Source: Kluyveromyces lactis
Lineage: Eukaryota; Ascomycota; Saccharomycetes; Saccharomycetales; Saccharomycetaceae
Direction: 5' to 3'
NCBI RefSeq assembly: GCF_000002515.2
Contig: NC_006039.1
Location: forward strand, 1,178,001 to 1,242,000
DNA: 64,000 nucleotides
Shown in pieces: positions 30,373 through 41,041 of this stretch (position 1 is the stretch's first letter; each line of letters opens with the position of its first letter). The notes beneath the pieces are model-generated. The model was not told the origin of the DNA, made no database searches, and was given only the letters and a program-made list of their open reading frames with translations. Made by a program: the position numbers and the translations under genes.

Positions 30373-31509
30373 TTATTCGCTGGACAAAACACCCCAGTAT
30401 TTTTCGACACCCCAAGCACCGTCAGCCTTCCAGTAATCGTTGAAAGCGGTGAATAAGATGGTAGCATCACCACAGGTCTTCTTGATAGATTCGATAGCGA
30501 TCTTTTGGTTTTCCTTAGATGGAACAGCCTTACCGTAGGTTTGACCTTGAGATGGCCAGCCGGATTCGGTAATAACAACTTGCTTGTTACCGTTACAAGT
30601 ACCCCAGACTCTTTCAATTTGGTTCATCAACCATGAACCAGCATCTTCAGCGGCAGTGTTTTGATCAAAGTAAGCGTGAGCGTTAACGGCAACGAAATCG
30701 TTACAGTCACACAAACTTGGGTTTGCGATCAAAGCAGTGAAAGTATCGACAGAAACAACTGGACCGGTGTAACCAGCGCTAGTCAAAGCGGCTCTACCGG
30801 TGGAGACGTAAGAAGAAACGGTATCGACGGAAGCACCAGAGTTGACCAACTCGTTACCGATAGAAACAGCAACGACATCGTCCCAGGAACCGTAGGAGTT
30901 GACGGCAGAAGCGATCTGTTCAACACCAGCTTCAATTTGGTCCATGAAGTAAACACCCAAGAACAGTTTTTGACCGCTGGCCTTACCTTGGAAGACATTT
31001 TCGACTTGGTTACAGTCAACACCATATAATCTGATAACACCGTAACTGGACAAAGAGGCCAAATCAGAGGCAACTTGTTGGGCAGACTTACAAGCACCAC
31101 CATCAGTGTATGGAGAGTAAGTGATACCCTTGAAACCAGAACCGAAATCTGGGCTGGCAGCAGACGAAGAAGAAGCTGAACCAGAAGAAGTGGAAGAAGA
31201 AGTAGAAGAAGTAGATTCTGGAGCGTCAGCAGTAGTAGAAACAGCTTCAGTTGGAGCAGCATCACCTCTGGTAACATCAGCATAAGAGATTGGAGATGTA
31301 GCTTCAGTTGGAATGTGGTCAGCATCCAAAGCCACGGTGGTAGAAGCACCAGCCAAAGTCATTGGGGCATCACCGTAAACAACAACAGTACTGGTGACAC
31401 GGTTAGTCACGTAAACAAGATCTCTCTTGTTGTCCTTGTGACCATGGATAGGAGAAGCAACAGCAGCACCCAAGATACTGGCACCGGCAATCAAATTAGT
31501 GAATAGCAT
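30373..31509 (-). CDS. SCW4: GH17 cell-wall glucanase, Scw4/Scw10 type
   Basis: 378 residues (S. cerevisiae Scw4: 386, Scw10: 389). A soluble or mildly bound cell-wall protein of glycoside hydrolase family 17 that acts on beta-1,3-glucan. Seen: signal peptide (MLFTNLIAGASILGAAVAS), a Kex2-type KR at 28-29, a Ser/Thr-rich O-glycosylated segment at about 95-120, then the GH17 domain with acid/base E220 in SIGNE and nucleophile E315 in ITESGWP. Codon use is strongly biased to preferred codons, so it is highly expressed. SCW4 and SCW10 are duplicates in S. cerevisiae beside CAB4/CWC22 and FKS3 respectively; here one gene lies between both neighbour sets, so it is their common ancestor. Confidence 0.95.
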   Translation of the reverse strand: MLFTNLIAGASILGAAVASPIHGHKDNKRDLVYVTNRVTSTVVVYGDAPMTLAGASTTVALDADHIPTEATSPISYADVTRGDAAPTEAVSTTADAPESTSSTSSSTSSGSASSSSAASPDFGSGFKGITYSPYTDGGACKSAQQVASDLASLSSYGVIRLYGVDCNQVENVFQGKASGQKLFLGVYFMDQIEAGVEQIASAVNSYGSWDDVVAVSIGNELVNSGASVDTVSSYVSTGRAALTSAGYTGPVVSVDTFTALIANPSLCDCNDFVAVNAHAYFDQNTAAEDAGSWLMNQIERVWGTCNGNKQVVITESGWPSQGQTYGKAVPSKENQKIAIESIKKTCGDATILFTAFNDYWKADGAWGVEKYWGVLSSE

Positions 31510-33024
31510 GTTTTTATTACGAGGTTCTCTTAAGTTTTGTTTCTGTTTTCAATAAATCTTACAATGAATGTGTTTAATCTCTGATTGTTACAACTTAAAT
31601 GCTTTGATAAAAGTTAAAACCGTGCAAGAGAGTCTTGATTGCGATTTATTCTAAATTAGTTGGTATATTACCGAACGGAAAGGAATGACGAGTAGTTGGA
31701 TCGATAGTTTCGGAACCTAAGCTATGAGATCTGAGGAATAAGAAAGAGATAAAAAAATACTAAAAATTAGAAAGAAGCTATCCATAAACCAATATATACT
31801 AATAAAATGTTCATATTCAAATTGACCATCTTCTTAAAATTGGGAGGTCTGTAATTCCAATCCCAACTTCCCAGTTCTTATAAATGAACGAATCTGGTGA
31901 AGAAAAAGCTGTGAGAAAAATTTTGAGAAGAACAGAAAAAAAAGTATCACTGTCGAATCTTAGATCTGAAGGCAGGCAAGGAAACAATATATACGCAGAA
32001 AACACCGCAGGCTAAGTACATTAGAGAACTAGGTGAGGAAAGAACATACCAATACGAAATTGGTAGAGGAAGAGTTTTTGGTGAAACAGTTTTCAGACGA
32101 GAATTAACTATGTGAAGTGTACTGTGAGGTATAAAATGCAAGATAAGGGGAGGCAGTACCTATTGTCGCAAGATCTTTCGTCATCCGGAGGAGACAACTA
32201 CGAAGGTAGCATGTCCAGAGAGCTATTTCTGAACAAACCACGACAGGTTTTCGTTTTACGAGATCTCTGTTTTTAACTGCATTGTGTACATTTCACCCAT
32301 TTTGGTTATTTTGTTGAAGACCCTGTTTCCCAATTGGGAACCGTGGGTTTCTTTTATGTATCGGATAAAAATTCTTTCTGAAGTGCTGATCGTGATCAAA
32401 TTGGGCAATTGTGGTCACTGTGTACGGAAACAACGTGGGCACTCACTATGCTCATATCGCGGTTTGATATATTATCACTTTGAACTAATAGTCACGTGGA
32501 CTGATATTCTTTTTCTTTTTAGTCCTTTGTTTCCGATTTTCCTCACACGGTCAAAATGAGCATTAGGTTTGAGCGGTAGATCTTCCTTTTTTGGAAAATT
32601 TTGGCCATTAAATCCAGTACAGATATTGGAACAACAGGAAAACAGCTGTCGCTCAGCTTACTAACACTCAGAGACCAATGCGCCGTCAATCGAGTTATTC
32701 ACGGTTACGTGGAATGGTGCTGTTCGAAAGCGCGTGAGGAATAACGCTTTTAATTTAATCTCTCCCCCCTCCCCCCATTGAATTTGAGTTGCCCCCTCGC
32801 ATACGTGGGAATTTTGACTGACATTATTTCAAGCCGCTTTGTGTTTTTGATTTATATTTTTCTTTTTCCGTTGTACCAAACTATATAAACTAGGGGGTGG
32901 CGGCTAAAGATACGAAACTTCAGATAACATACTGTCTCACAAGAACAAGATCAAACATCACAGAAAAGACCAAATAAGAACTCAATTCGGCGATATATTC
33001 TTTGGCAGAGTTGAGAATATCGTA
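31510..33024. other. Long divergent promoter region SCW/FKS3
   Basis: 1,515 bases, one of the largest spacers here, with a TATA box and STRE-type motifs near FKS3 (separate entry), a CACGTG at 32493-32498 and AT-rich leader before SCW. Small frames at 31817-32141 and 32284-32559 show no resemblance to known families. Length suits a regulated, highly expressed wall gene. Confidence 0.5.
32766..32896. promoter_or_regulatory. STRE-type and TATA elements before FKS3
   Basis: CCCCT at 32766-32770 and 32793-32797 and AGGGG at 32892-32896 match the Msn2/Msn4 stress element in either orientation. A TATATAAA at 32882-32889 is about 136 bp before the FKS3 ATG. S. cerevisiae FKS3 acts in sporulation and is not highly expressed in growth, so stress or nutrient control is plausible, though C-rich tracts alone can give such matches. 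Confidence 0.35.
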
Positions 33025-36000
33025 ATGACAAGTCCTCAAGTCTCTATGACAGAGATTGAATTTCCGGCTTGGTATCAGGACGAGCAAGTGCCAGTCACAA
33101 AACAGGAAATCAAAGACATCTTCAATGATTTAACCAGAAAGTTTGGATTCCAACAATCGTCGAAGGAAAACGTCTATATTCATCTTTTGACTCAACTCGA
33201 TTCAAGGGCTAGTAGAACTACTGCCCAACAAGCTTTAATTTCTCTCCATGCCTCATATATTGGTGGAGACTGTTCGAATTATAAGAAGTGGTATTTTGCC
33301 GCCCAACTAGATTTAGATGAAGAGATTGGATTCCCTTACATGAAACTTCATGGTAAATCAAAGAAGAGAAATGCAAAGTTCGCAAGCGAGAAAGGTATTT
33401 CAATTAAAGAGCAACAACGACTGTGGAAACAGAAGCAGGATGAATTTTTGGAGAATTATCCCAAAATTATAATGTCAGAAAATGAGAGGAAAACTGGTTC
33501 CTCATATAAAGCCGCCGATTACAAATGGAAAATGAAGATGAACTCTCTTACTTCATCACAAATGACTAGACAGCTAGCGTTATATTTATTAATCTGGGGA
33601 GAAGCAAACCAATTGAGATTTACACCAGAATGCCTCTGTTTTATATTTAAGTGCGCATTAGATTATGATTCTAGCTTGCAGGACATCGAAGATTCATCCC
33701 AAGATGAATTTACTTTTCTAAATAATATCATCACCCCGATTTACAAATTCATCAGGGATCAAGTTTATACACTAGATTCACAGGGCAAACTAATAAGAAG
33801 GGAAAAGGACCACAAGGATATTATTGGGTACGATGATGTGAATCAATTATTTTGGTATCCTGAAGGAATCGAACGGATTGTCCTAAAATCTGGAGCAAGA
33901 TTGGTTGATACCCCTTTAGAAAATAGATTTCTTCTATTGAAAGACGTAAACTGGGATGTCGTTTTCTATAAGACATACTATGAGACAAGGACATGGCTAC
34001 ACTCAATGACAAATTTCAACAGGATTTGGATCATTCATTTTGCAACGTTTTGGTTCTTTACTTCGTTCAATGCACCAACGTTATACAGCAAAAATTACAT
34101 TCAGACATTGGATAACCCACCAACACCTCAGAGTAGATTTTCAGCTATTGCTTTAGGCGGTGCAATCACTTGCTTGGTTCAGATAGTTGCCACTTTCGCG
34201 GAATGGAGCTTTGTGCCCAGAGATTGGCCCGGTGCCCAACATCTCAGTAAAAGAATGATCGGTCTATTTTTATGTTTTCTCCTAAACTTTGGGCCATCTG
34301 TGTACGTTTTTGGTTTCTTTGATTTGGACGTTCATTCAAAGAGTGCATATATCGTCTCCATAATTCAGTTTACGATTGCTATCATTACTACAATATTCTT
34401 TTCAATCAAACCTTTAGGAGGACTATTCGTATCGTATCTACAAAGAGGTAAGACCAAAAGAAAATATGTGTCATCACAGACGTTTACCGCATCGTTCCCA
34501 GAATTGACTGGAAGAAGCAAGTGGTTTTCAAGAGGCCTATGGTTTTGTGTCTTTGTTTGTAAATTCATTGAATCATATTTCTTCTTAACGTTGTCATTAA
34601 GAGATCCGATACGTGCATTATCCACGATGGATATGACGAGATGTATTGGCGACAAAATCTTGGGTAGATTGGTATGCAGATGGCAGTCATCAATTACCTT
34701 ATTTTTGATGATAGTGACAGATTTGGTTCTTTTCTTCCTTGATACTTATCTCTGGTACATCATTTGCAATAGTTTATTCTCCATCATGTTATCCTTTTCC
34801 CTAGGCACATCGATATTGACACCATGGAAAAACATTTACTCAAGACTACCAAGAAGAATCTATACCAAAATTCTTGCAACAGCTGAAATGGATACTAAGT
34901 TCAAACCAAAAATATTGGTTTCTCAAATATGGAATGCAGTAGTTATCTCGATGTATCGCGAGCACTTGATATCGATAGATCACGTTCAGAGGCTATTATT
35001 TCAGCAAGTTGAATCGACTTTTCATGAAGGCAGAGCATTGAAATCACCAACATTTTTTCTTGCTCAAGATGACTCAAATTTCAAGTCTATGGAATTCTTT
35101 CCAAGAAACTCCGAAGCCAGGCGACGCATATCATTTTTTGCACAGTCTTTATCAACACCTATTACTGAACCCATACCAGTAGAATGTATGCCAACCTTCA
35201 CAGTGTTGATTCCACATTATGCGGAGAAGATTTTACTCAGTCTAAGAGAAATAATCAAGGAGGAATCTCCAAATAGTAAAATAACGTTATTAGAATATTT
35301 GAAACAATTGCACCCAACTGAATGGGAGTGTTTTGTTCGAGATTCGAAGTTATTGGCCATAGAAAATGGTCATTTATCCAAAGAACTCGAAGAATCAGAA
35401 AACAACAGTAACAAGAAGGATGATTCATATATTCAGGAAAAGATAAGCGACTTGCCATTCTATTCTGTCGGATTCAACGACTCTGATCCCCGGTACACTT
35501 TACGTACAAGAATATGGGCATCATTAAGAACTCAAACACTTTACAGCACCATATCTGGATTTATGAACTATGCAAAGGCTATCAAGCTACTTTATAGGAT
35601 AGAAAATCCATCTATGGTTCACATGTATGCTGATAACATTGATGGTTTAGAGAATGAGTTAGAATTAATGGCAAGAAGAAAATTTAAAATGGTTGTTGCC
35701 ATGCAAAGGTATGCGGAGTTCAATCAAAGTGAGAGAGAAGCTGTGGACTTTATTTTCAAAGTATTTCCATCCATATCGATATCCTATTTAACAAAGGAAA
35801 AAGACCCGAATAATGTCACAGGAGAGCCAACATTTTACTCTTGTTTGTGTGATGGTTCGTGTGATGTGGATGAGTCAACAGGTTTGCGCATACCTAGATT
35901 CAAGATCAGACTATCAGGGAACCCAATTTTAGGGGACGGTAAATCTGATAATCAAAATCATTCGATAATTTTTTATCGTGGAGAGTATATTCAAGTCATA

Positions 36001-38310
36001 GATGCCAACCAGGACAATTATTTGGAAGAATGTTTAAAGATACGGTCGATATTAAGTGAATTTGAAGAATTGGAGATGGAAAATTTTGTGCCATACATAC
36101 CAGGCATCGAATATAGCGAGCAGCCAGCACCAGTTGGTATCGTTGGTGCTAGAGAATACATCTTTTCAGAGAATATCGGAGTACTCGGAGATATTGCTGC
36201 AGGCAAAGAGCAGACCTTTGGTACATTGTTTGCTAGAACTCTTTCTGAGATTGGTGCCAAGTTACATTATGGCCATCCAGATTTCCTAAATGCAATTTTC
36301 ATGACAACTAGAGGAGGCATTTCAAAAGCACAAAAGGGTTTGCACTTGAATGAAGATATATATGCTGGGATGACAGTTCTTTGTAGAGGTGGGAGAATCA
36401 AGCACAGTGACTACTTCCAATGCGGAAAAGGGCGTGATCTCGGTTTTAATTCAATTTTGAATTTTACAACTAAGATTGGTGCTGGTATGGGAGAACAACT
36501 TTTATCTCGAGAATATTATTATTTAGGAACCCAACTTCCAATTGATCGATTTTTGTCCTTCTTTTATGCCCATCCAGGATTTCACCTCAATAATTTATTC
36601 ATAACACTATCAGTGCAATTATTTTTCGTATTGCTCTTGAATTTGGGCTCTTTGAATCATGAAGTTACATCATGCATTTATGACCATAACAAACCCATAA
36701 CTGACATACCCATTCCAATCGGTTGTTATCAATTAAAACCTGTCTTGCATTGGGTGACAATCTTTGTGTTATCAATATTCATTGTATTTTTCATAGCATT
36801 CGCACCACTTTTGATACAAGAGCTTCTTGAAAAGGGTATCTGGAAAGCATTTTCTAGGTTTAATCACCATTTGATCTCTTTGGCTCCTGTTTTTGAAGTA
36901 TTTGTGTGTCAAATTTATTCCAATTCCTTATCGACAGATGTAACATTTGGAGATGCAAAGTATATCCCGACAGGGAGGGGCTTTGCTATAACAAGGCTAG
37001 ATTTCAATGATCTTTACTCCAGATTTGCTGCATCATCCATATACTCAGGATCAATGGTATTTTTGATGTTGTTGTTTGCCACTTTGTCAATCTGGCAGCC
37101 CGCATTATTATGGTTTTGGATAACTGTGATTTCCTTGTGCTTAGCACCATTTATCTTCAACCCACATCAGTTTTCATTCACTAATTTCTTTGTTGACTAT
37201 AGGAATGTAATGCATTGGTTTTCTGGTGGTAATTCCAGTTATCAGCCAAACTCTTGGGCCAATTTTGTGAAGGATAATAGGAGCAGATATACAGGTTACA
37301 AGAGAAAGGTGATACATGACAAAAGTGAAACCAAGAATAAAAGCCAAAGACGTCCTTCATTCACCAACCTTTTCATTTCAGAAATACTAATTCCATCATT
37401 TCTAGTAGTTTTCAGCTTGAGCGCCTACTGTTACATTAATTCACAAACCGGAGTTAGGAAAGTTGAGCCTACCCAAATATTAGTGCGGCTCGCGCTTGTC
37501 ACTTTCTTCCCAATTGTAGGAAATATTGTAACGTTGTCTTGCCTTTTCATGATGTCATGTTTTGCAGGGCCAATACTATCATGCTGTTGTAGCCACTCGA
37601 GTGGAACAACAGCGGCAATCGCCCATGCAATATCTGTGATTTTATATTTGCTTGATTTCGAAATAATCTGGTTCTTGGAAGGTTGGAACTTCACCAGGAC
37701 GTTGGTGACGGTGATAACCGCAATAAATATCCAAAATTTGATCTTTAAGGTAGTGACCATAATGCTGCTTTCAAGAGAGTATTTGAACAATAGATCGCAT
37801 TTAGCATGGTGGTCCGGGAAATGGTATAACACTAAAATTGGATGGTCGGTAATATTCCAACCTGGGAGAGAATTTATCGTGAAAATTATGGAGTCAAGTC
37901 TTTTCGCCGCTGACTATATACTCTGTCATTTCTTGCTTTATGCTCAAACACCTATTGTCTTGATACCATTTATCGATTATTGGCATAGTACAATGCTTTT
38001 CTGGCTAAGACCGGGTTCATTTCTATCGAGGACGACAATATACTCTGCAAAACAGAAAAGGATAAGACTTTCGATAGTAAGAAGATACTTCTTTCTATAC
38101 ATCCTCAACTTGATATTTTTCTTGGCATTGTTGATCATTCCGATGGTGACTCAAAACTACTTGCCGAAGGGTGAAACATTGTTCACAGATGATTTATTAA
38201 GTGGATTAATTCAACCACATAAGCAGGAGAACAATGATACTGGTCCTAACGCCCCATCTACTATTTTGAGAAGTACCCCACCATTACCTGTTTTCAAAAC
38301 TGTTGCTTAG
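33025..38310 (+). CDS. FKS3: 1,3-beta-glucan synthase of the Fks3 type
   Basis: 1,761 residues (S. cerevisiae Fks3: 1,785; Fks1 is longer, near 1,876). GT48 polytopic plasma-membrane synthase that makes linear beta-1,3-glucan from UDP-glucose; Fks3 is linked to spore-wall assembly. Seen: an Fks1-domain N-terminal cytoplasmic part (about 1-320), a first block of membrane segments (about 335-620), a large cytosolic catalytic region (about 690-1190), and a second block of membrane segments to the C-terminus. The echinocandin hot-spot-1 string FLTLSLRDP is at 520-528; the hot-spot-2 region is divergent (see findings). A short N-terminus without the Gln-rich leader of Fks1, and synteny with GAS1 and SCW, support Fks3. 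Confidence 0.95.
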   Translation: MTSPQVSMTEIEFPAWYQDEQVPVTKQEIKDIFNDLTRKFGFQQSSKENVYIHLLTQLDSRASRTTAQQALISLHASYIGGDCSNYKKWYFAAQLDLDEEIGFPYMKLHGKSKKRNAKFASEKGISIKEQQRLWKQKQDEFLENYPKIIMSENERKTGSSYKAADYKWKMKMNSLTSSQMTRQLALYLLIWGEANQLRFTPECLCFIFKCALDYDSSLQDIEDSSQDEFTFLNNIITPIYKFIRDQVYTLDSQGKLIRREKDHKDIIGYDDVNQLFWYPEGIERIVLKSGARLVDTPLENRFLLLKDVNWDVVFYKTYYETRTWLHSMTNFNRIWIIHFATFWFFTSFNAPTLYSKNYIQTLDNPPTPQSRFSAIALGGAITCLVQIVATFAEWSFVPRDWPGAQHLSKRMIGLFLCFLLNFGPSVYVFGFFDLDVHSKSAYIVSIIQFTIAIITTIFFSIKPLGGLFVSYLQRGKTKRKYVSSQTFTASFPELTGRSKWFSRGLWFCVFVCKFIESYFFLTLSLRDPIRALSTMDMTRCIGDKILGRLVCRWQSSITLFLMIVTDLVLFFLDTYLWYIICNSLFSIMLSFSLGTSILTPWKNIYSRLPRRIYTKILATAEMDTKFKPKILVSQIWNAVVISMYREHLISIDHVQRLLFQQVESTFHEGRALKSPTFFLAQDDSNFKSMEFFPRNSEARRRISFFAQSLSTPITEPIPVECMPTFTVLIPHYAEKILLSLREIIKEESPNSKITLLEYLKQLHPTEWECFVRDSKLLAIENGHLSKELEESENNSNKKDDSYIQEKISDLPFYSVGFNDSDPRYTLRTRIWASLRTQTLYSTISGFMNYAKAIKLLYRIENPSMVHMYADNIDGLENELELMARRKFKMVVAMQRYAEFNQSEREAVDFIFKVFPSISISYLTKEKDPNNVTGEPTFYSCLCDGSCDVDESTGLRIPRFKIRLSGNPILGDGKSDNQNHSIIFYRGEYIQVIDANQDNYLEECLKIRSILSEFEELEMENFVPYIPGIEYSEQPAPVGIVGAREYIFSENIGVLGDIAAGKEQTFGTLFARTLSEIGAKLHYGHPDFLNAIFMTTRGGISKAQKGLHLNEDIYAGMTVLCRGGRIKHSDYFQCGKGRDLGFNSILNFTTKIGAGMGEQLLSREYYYLGTQLPIDRFLSFFYAHPGFHLNNLFITLSVQLFFVLLLNLGSLNHEVTSCIYDHNKPITDIPIPIGCYQLKPVLHWVTIFVLSIFIVFFIAFAPLLIQELLEKGIWKAFSRFNHHLISLAPVFEVFVCQIYSNSLSTDVTFGDAKYIPTGRGFAITRLDFNDLYSRFAASSIYSGSMVFLMLLFATLSIWQPALLWFWITVISLCLAPFIFNPHQFSFTNFFVDYRNVMHWFSGGNSSYQPNSWANFVKDNRSRYTGYKRKVIHDKSETKNKSQRRPSFTNLFISEILIPSFLVVFSLSAYCYINSQTGVRKVEPTQILVRLALVTFFPIVGNIVTLSCLFMMSCFAGPILSCCCSHSSGTTAAIAHAISVILYLLDFEIIWFLEGWNFTRTLVTVITAINIQNLIFKVVTIMLLSREYLNNRSHLAWWSGKWYNTKIGWSVIFQPGREFIVKIMESSLFAADYILCHFLLYAQTPIVLIPFIDYWHSTMLFWLRPGSFLSRTTIYSAKQKRIRLSIVRRYFFLYILNLIFFLALLIIPMVTQNYLPKGETLFTDDLLSGLIQPHKQENNDTGPNAPSTILRSTPPLPVFKTVA

Positions 38311-39373
38311 ATAAAAGTAGCGCGAGGCATACTTTCCTTCTCAATGTTGGCATTATGATAAAGGGTCATGTATCAATACTTAGCTACTCATTAGTCTCCA
38401 ACGTTTGAAGCAAACCAGCACCCGTCACATGCAAATGCCATTACCCCTCAAAGAGTATAACCAATCAGTATATTTATAGAAAAAGTAGGAGGAAGTAGTC
38501 ACTATTGGTACAACAGGCTTTAACAAAGAAATATGTAGCATGCTCATCTATCTAAATATGCAGAACACGAAAAGATGAACATCAAGATGAAATGCGGGCA
38601 CAGTTACGGTAGAATAACGCTTTTACAAACATGTATATATCAATTACGACATCATTCAGCTCACCTTTATTCTCAATAAGGATAGAATGCGTATATACCC
38701 CAGAGCAAATTACCAGCTACTAGTCCTTACAGGTTGTTTCTTGTACAATGGATAAAAATATCGCTACTACCATAAAGCATCTCACACGCGCCTTACCTTT
38801 TCTAAGAGGGTTATGCATTCATTTCTTTCCAAAAGAAAAGTGGAAATTGTTTAGTTCACACGAAACTTGCCTTTATGAGGTGGCTCACTCCCGACGTGGC
38901 AGTGCCATATATTTCACTCTTCTCTTTCCCTCATCAGTTTTTAGGAACGTTTTTTGTTTCTGTTTTCTGTTTGTTTGTTTATTGTTTCCTCTTAGTGTTT
39001 CTGTGGGAACAGGTGAGTTTTTTTTTAATTTCTGTTGATGAGACGACATCAAACGAAAAATATTGATTTCTTAAAATGGAAATTTTCTCTCAATTAGATC
39101 ACTGCTCGAATAAAAAAAATCACTTTCGAGCTTCCGTACCATTTTTCCCGACCATTCACTTGACCCAAAGGTATACTTCAATCTTTTAAATAAAAAGGAT
39201 TGAAAATATCCTTAGCATTCCTGACCATCATTTTAACAAGGTATAGCGCTCTTTAGAGAATATTTGATAGTCATACATAGACTAGTTTTGGAAGATAGAA
39301 ATCTGAGTATTCTCTGCTACAATCGCTTCTAAAACGCAAGGTTAACTTGAAAAACAGATAAACATAATATAGG
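38311..39373. other. Intergenic FKS3-GAS1 (GAS1 promoter)
   Basis: 1,063 bases. It contains two CACGAAA motifs (separate entry) and long pyrimidine runs near 38930-39000. Frames at 38748-39066 encode low-complexity Phe/Cys/Leu-rich strings and are taken as chance. No RNA gene recognised. Confidence 0.5.
38566..38865. promoter_or_regulatory. Two SBF-type sites (CACGAAA) before GAS1
   Basis: CACGAAA at 38566-38572 and 38859-38865 match the Swi4/Swi6 cell-cycle box (CRCGAAA), 810 and 510 bp before the ATG. Cell-wall genes are the main SBF targets in S. cerevisiae. Matches to a 7-mer are common, so support is modest. Confidence 0.3.
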
Positions 39374-41041
39374 ATGTTGTTCAGCAAGTTAGTTGTTGCT
39401 TCATTTGCGTCACTTTTGTCGAAGGTCGTATTTGCTGACGACCTGCCAGCCGTGGAGGTATATGGTTCCAAATTTTTCTACTCGAACAATGGATCTCAAT
39501 TCTACCTAAAGGGTATCGCTTACCAAGCTGATAGTGCCAACGCTACTTCTGGCTCTACCATTGTCGACCCACTTGGTGATTTCGACGTTTGTTCTAGAGA
39601 TATCCCATACATGGAAAAGGTCGCTACTAATGTGATCCGTGTTTACGCTTTGAACACTTCATTGGATCACACCGAATGTATGCAAGCTTTGAACGATGCT
39701 GGTATCTATGTCATTGCCGATTTGGCTGAACCTTCATATTCCATTAACAGAGACTCTCCAAAATGGAATTTGGAATTGTACGAACGTTACACTTCTGTTG
39801 TTGATAAGTTCGCCAACTATACCAACGTTTTGGGTTTCTTTGCTGGTAACGAAGTCACCAACAATTCGACTAACACTGACGCCTCTCCTTTCGTTAAGGC
39901 CGCTATCAGAGACACTAAACAATACATCAAAGACCAAGGGTACAGATCCATCCCTGTTGGTTACTCCTCCAACGATGATGCCGACACCAGAGTCGCCATC
40001 GCTGACTATTTCGCCTGTGGTGACGATGACGTTAAGGCAGACTTTTACGGTATCAACATGTACGAATGGTGTGGTACTTCCACTTTTGAAGAATCTGGTT
40101 ACGCTGACAGAACTGATGAATTCAAAAATTTGACTATTCCTGTCTTCTTCTCCGAATACGGTTGTATTGAAGTCAGACCAAGAAAGTTCCAAGACGTGGC
40201 TGCTTTGTATGGTGAGAACATGACTGATGTGTGGTCCGGTGGTATAGTTTACATGTACTTCGAAGAAGAAAACAATTACGGTCTAGTTTCTGTTGATGGC
40301 AGTAGCGTTTCCACTTTGGCAGACTATAGTTACTACTCCGAGGAAATTAACAGTATTTCTCCAACTTATGCACAATCTGCCTCATACACACCTACTTCCA
40401 CTTCCTTGGCTTGCCCAGCAACCGGCAGATACTGGAAGGCCGCCACCGATTTACCACCAACTCCAAATGAAGACTTATGTGAATGTATGTCTTCTTCTTT
40501 GACTTGTGTTGTTGCTGATGACGTCGACTCTGATGACTATCAAGCTTTGTTCGATTACATTTGTGGTGAAATTGATTGTACTGCTATCACCTCTAATGGT
40601 ACCACTGGTGAATACGGTTCTTACTCCTTCTGTAACAGCAAAGATCAACTTTCTTTCGTCATGAACCTATACTGGATTGACCAAGATCAATCTTCAAGCG
40701 CATGTGACTTTGAAGGTAAAGCTTCTTTGAAGGATGAAGATCCAACTGTTCAATCTGGCTGTTCTGCTGCTTTGAGTGCTATCGGTACCGAAGGTACTGG
40801 TACCTACACTGGCAGTGTTACCTTCACCGGTGGCTCTAGCACCTCAACTTCGACTGGTACCCGTAGCTCTAGCAGTGGCTCCTCTTCTTCATCTTCCAAC
40901 AGTTCCTCATCAGCCAGCAGCTCATCAGATTCAAAAGACAGCTCCGGTGTTTACAAGACCAACGTTCCATTGTACTCCGTATTGACTGCCTGCGTCGTTA
41001 CCATTTTCACCGTTGCTGGTGCTGGATTGATAATGATTTGA
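39374..41041 (+). CDS. GAS1: Gas1, GPI-anchored 1,3-beta-glucanosyltransferase (first of tandem pair)
   Basis: 555 residues (S. cerevisiae Gas1: 559). A GH72 enzyme that splits and rejoins beta-1,3-glucan chains at the cell surface. Seen: signal peptide (1-21), GH72 domain with acid/base E160 in FFAGNE and nucleophile E261 in FFSEYG (S. cerevisiae E161 and E262), a Cys-rich CBM43/X8 module at about 355-455, a Ser-rich stem at about 490-530, and a hydrophobic C-terminal tail for GPI attachment. Many NxS/T sites. Codons are strongly biased to preferred ones (GTC, GCT, ACC, TTG), so it is the highly expressed copy. FKS3 lies upstream as in S. cerevisiae YMR306W/YMR307W. Confidence 0.97.
   Translation: MLFSKLVVASFASLLSKVVFADDLPAVEVYGSKFFYSNNGSQFYLKGIAYQADSANATSGSTIVDPLGDFDVCSRDIPYMEKVATNVIRVYALNTSLDHTECMQALNDAGIYVIADLAEPSYSINRDSPKWNLELYERYTSVVDKFANYTNVLGFFAGNEVTNNSTNTDASPFVKAAIRDTKQYIKDQGYRSIPVGYSSNDDADTRVAIADYFACGDDDVKADFYGINMYEWCGTSTFEESGYADRTDEFKNLTIPVFFSEYGCIEVRPRKFQDVAALYGENMTDVWSGGIVYMYFEEENNYGLVSVDGSSVSTLADYSYYSEEINSISPTYAQSASYTPTSTSLACPATGRYWKAATDLPPTPNEDLCECMSSSLTCVVADDVDSDDYQALFDYICGEIDCTAITSNGTTGEYGSYSFCNSKDQLSFVMNLYWIDQDQSSSACDFEGKASLKDEDPTVQSGCSAALSAIGTEGTGTYTGSVTFTGGSSTSTSTGTRSSSSGSSSSSSNSSSSASSSSDSKDSSGVYKTNVPLYSVLTACVVTIFTVAGAGLIMI

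Noticed and set aside
30783-31349. 188-codon Leu-rich reverse frame
   Set aside because: Shadow of the biased, Ser/Ala-rich SCW glucanase coding sequence in another frame.
32659-32672. Intron branch site TACTAAC before FKS3
   Set aside because: The nearest AG is only a few bases away and no GTATGT-type donor lies upstream; FKS3 is complete from its own ATG.
38748-39066. Two overlapping forward frames before GAS1
   Set aside because: Phe/Cys/Leu low-complexity translation of a pyrimidine-rich promoter; no family resemblance.
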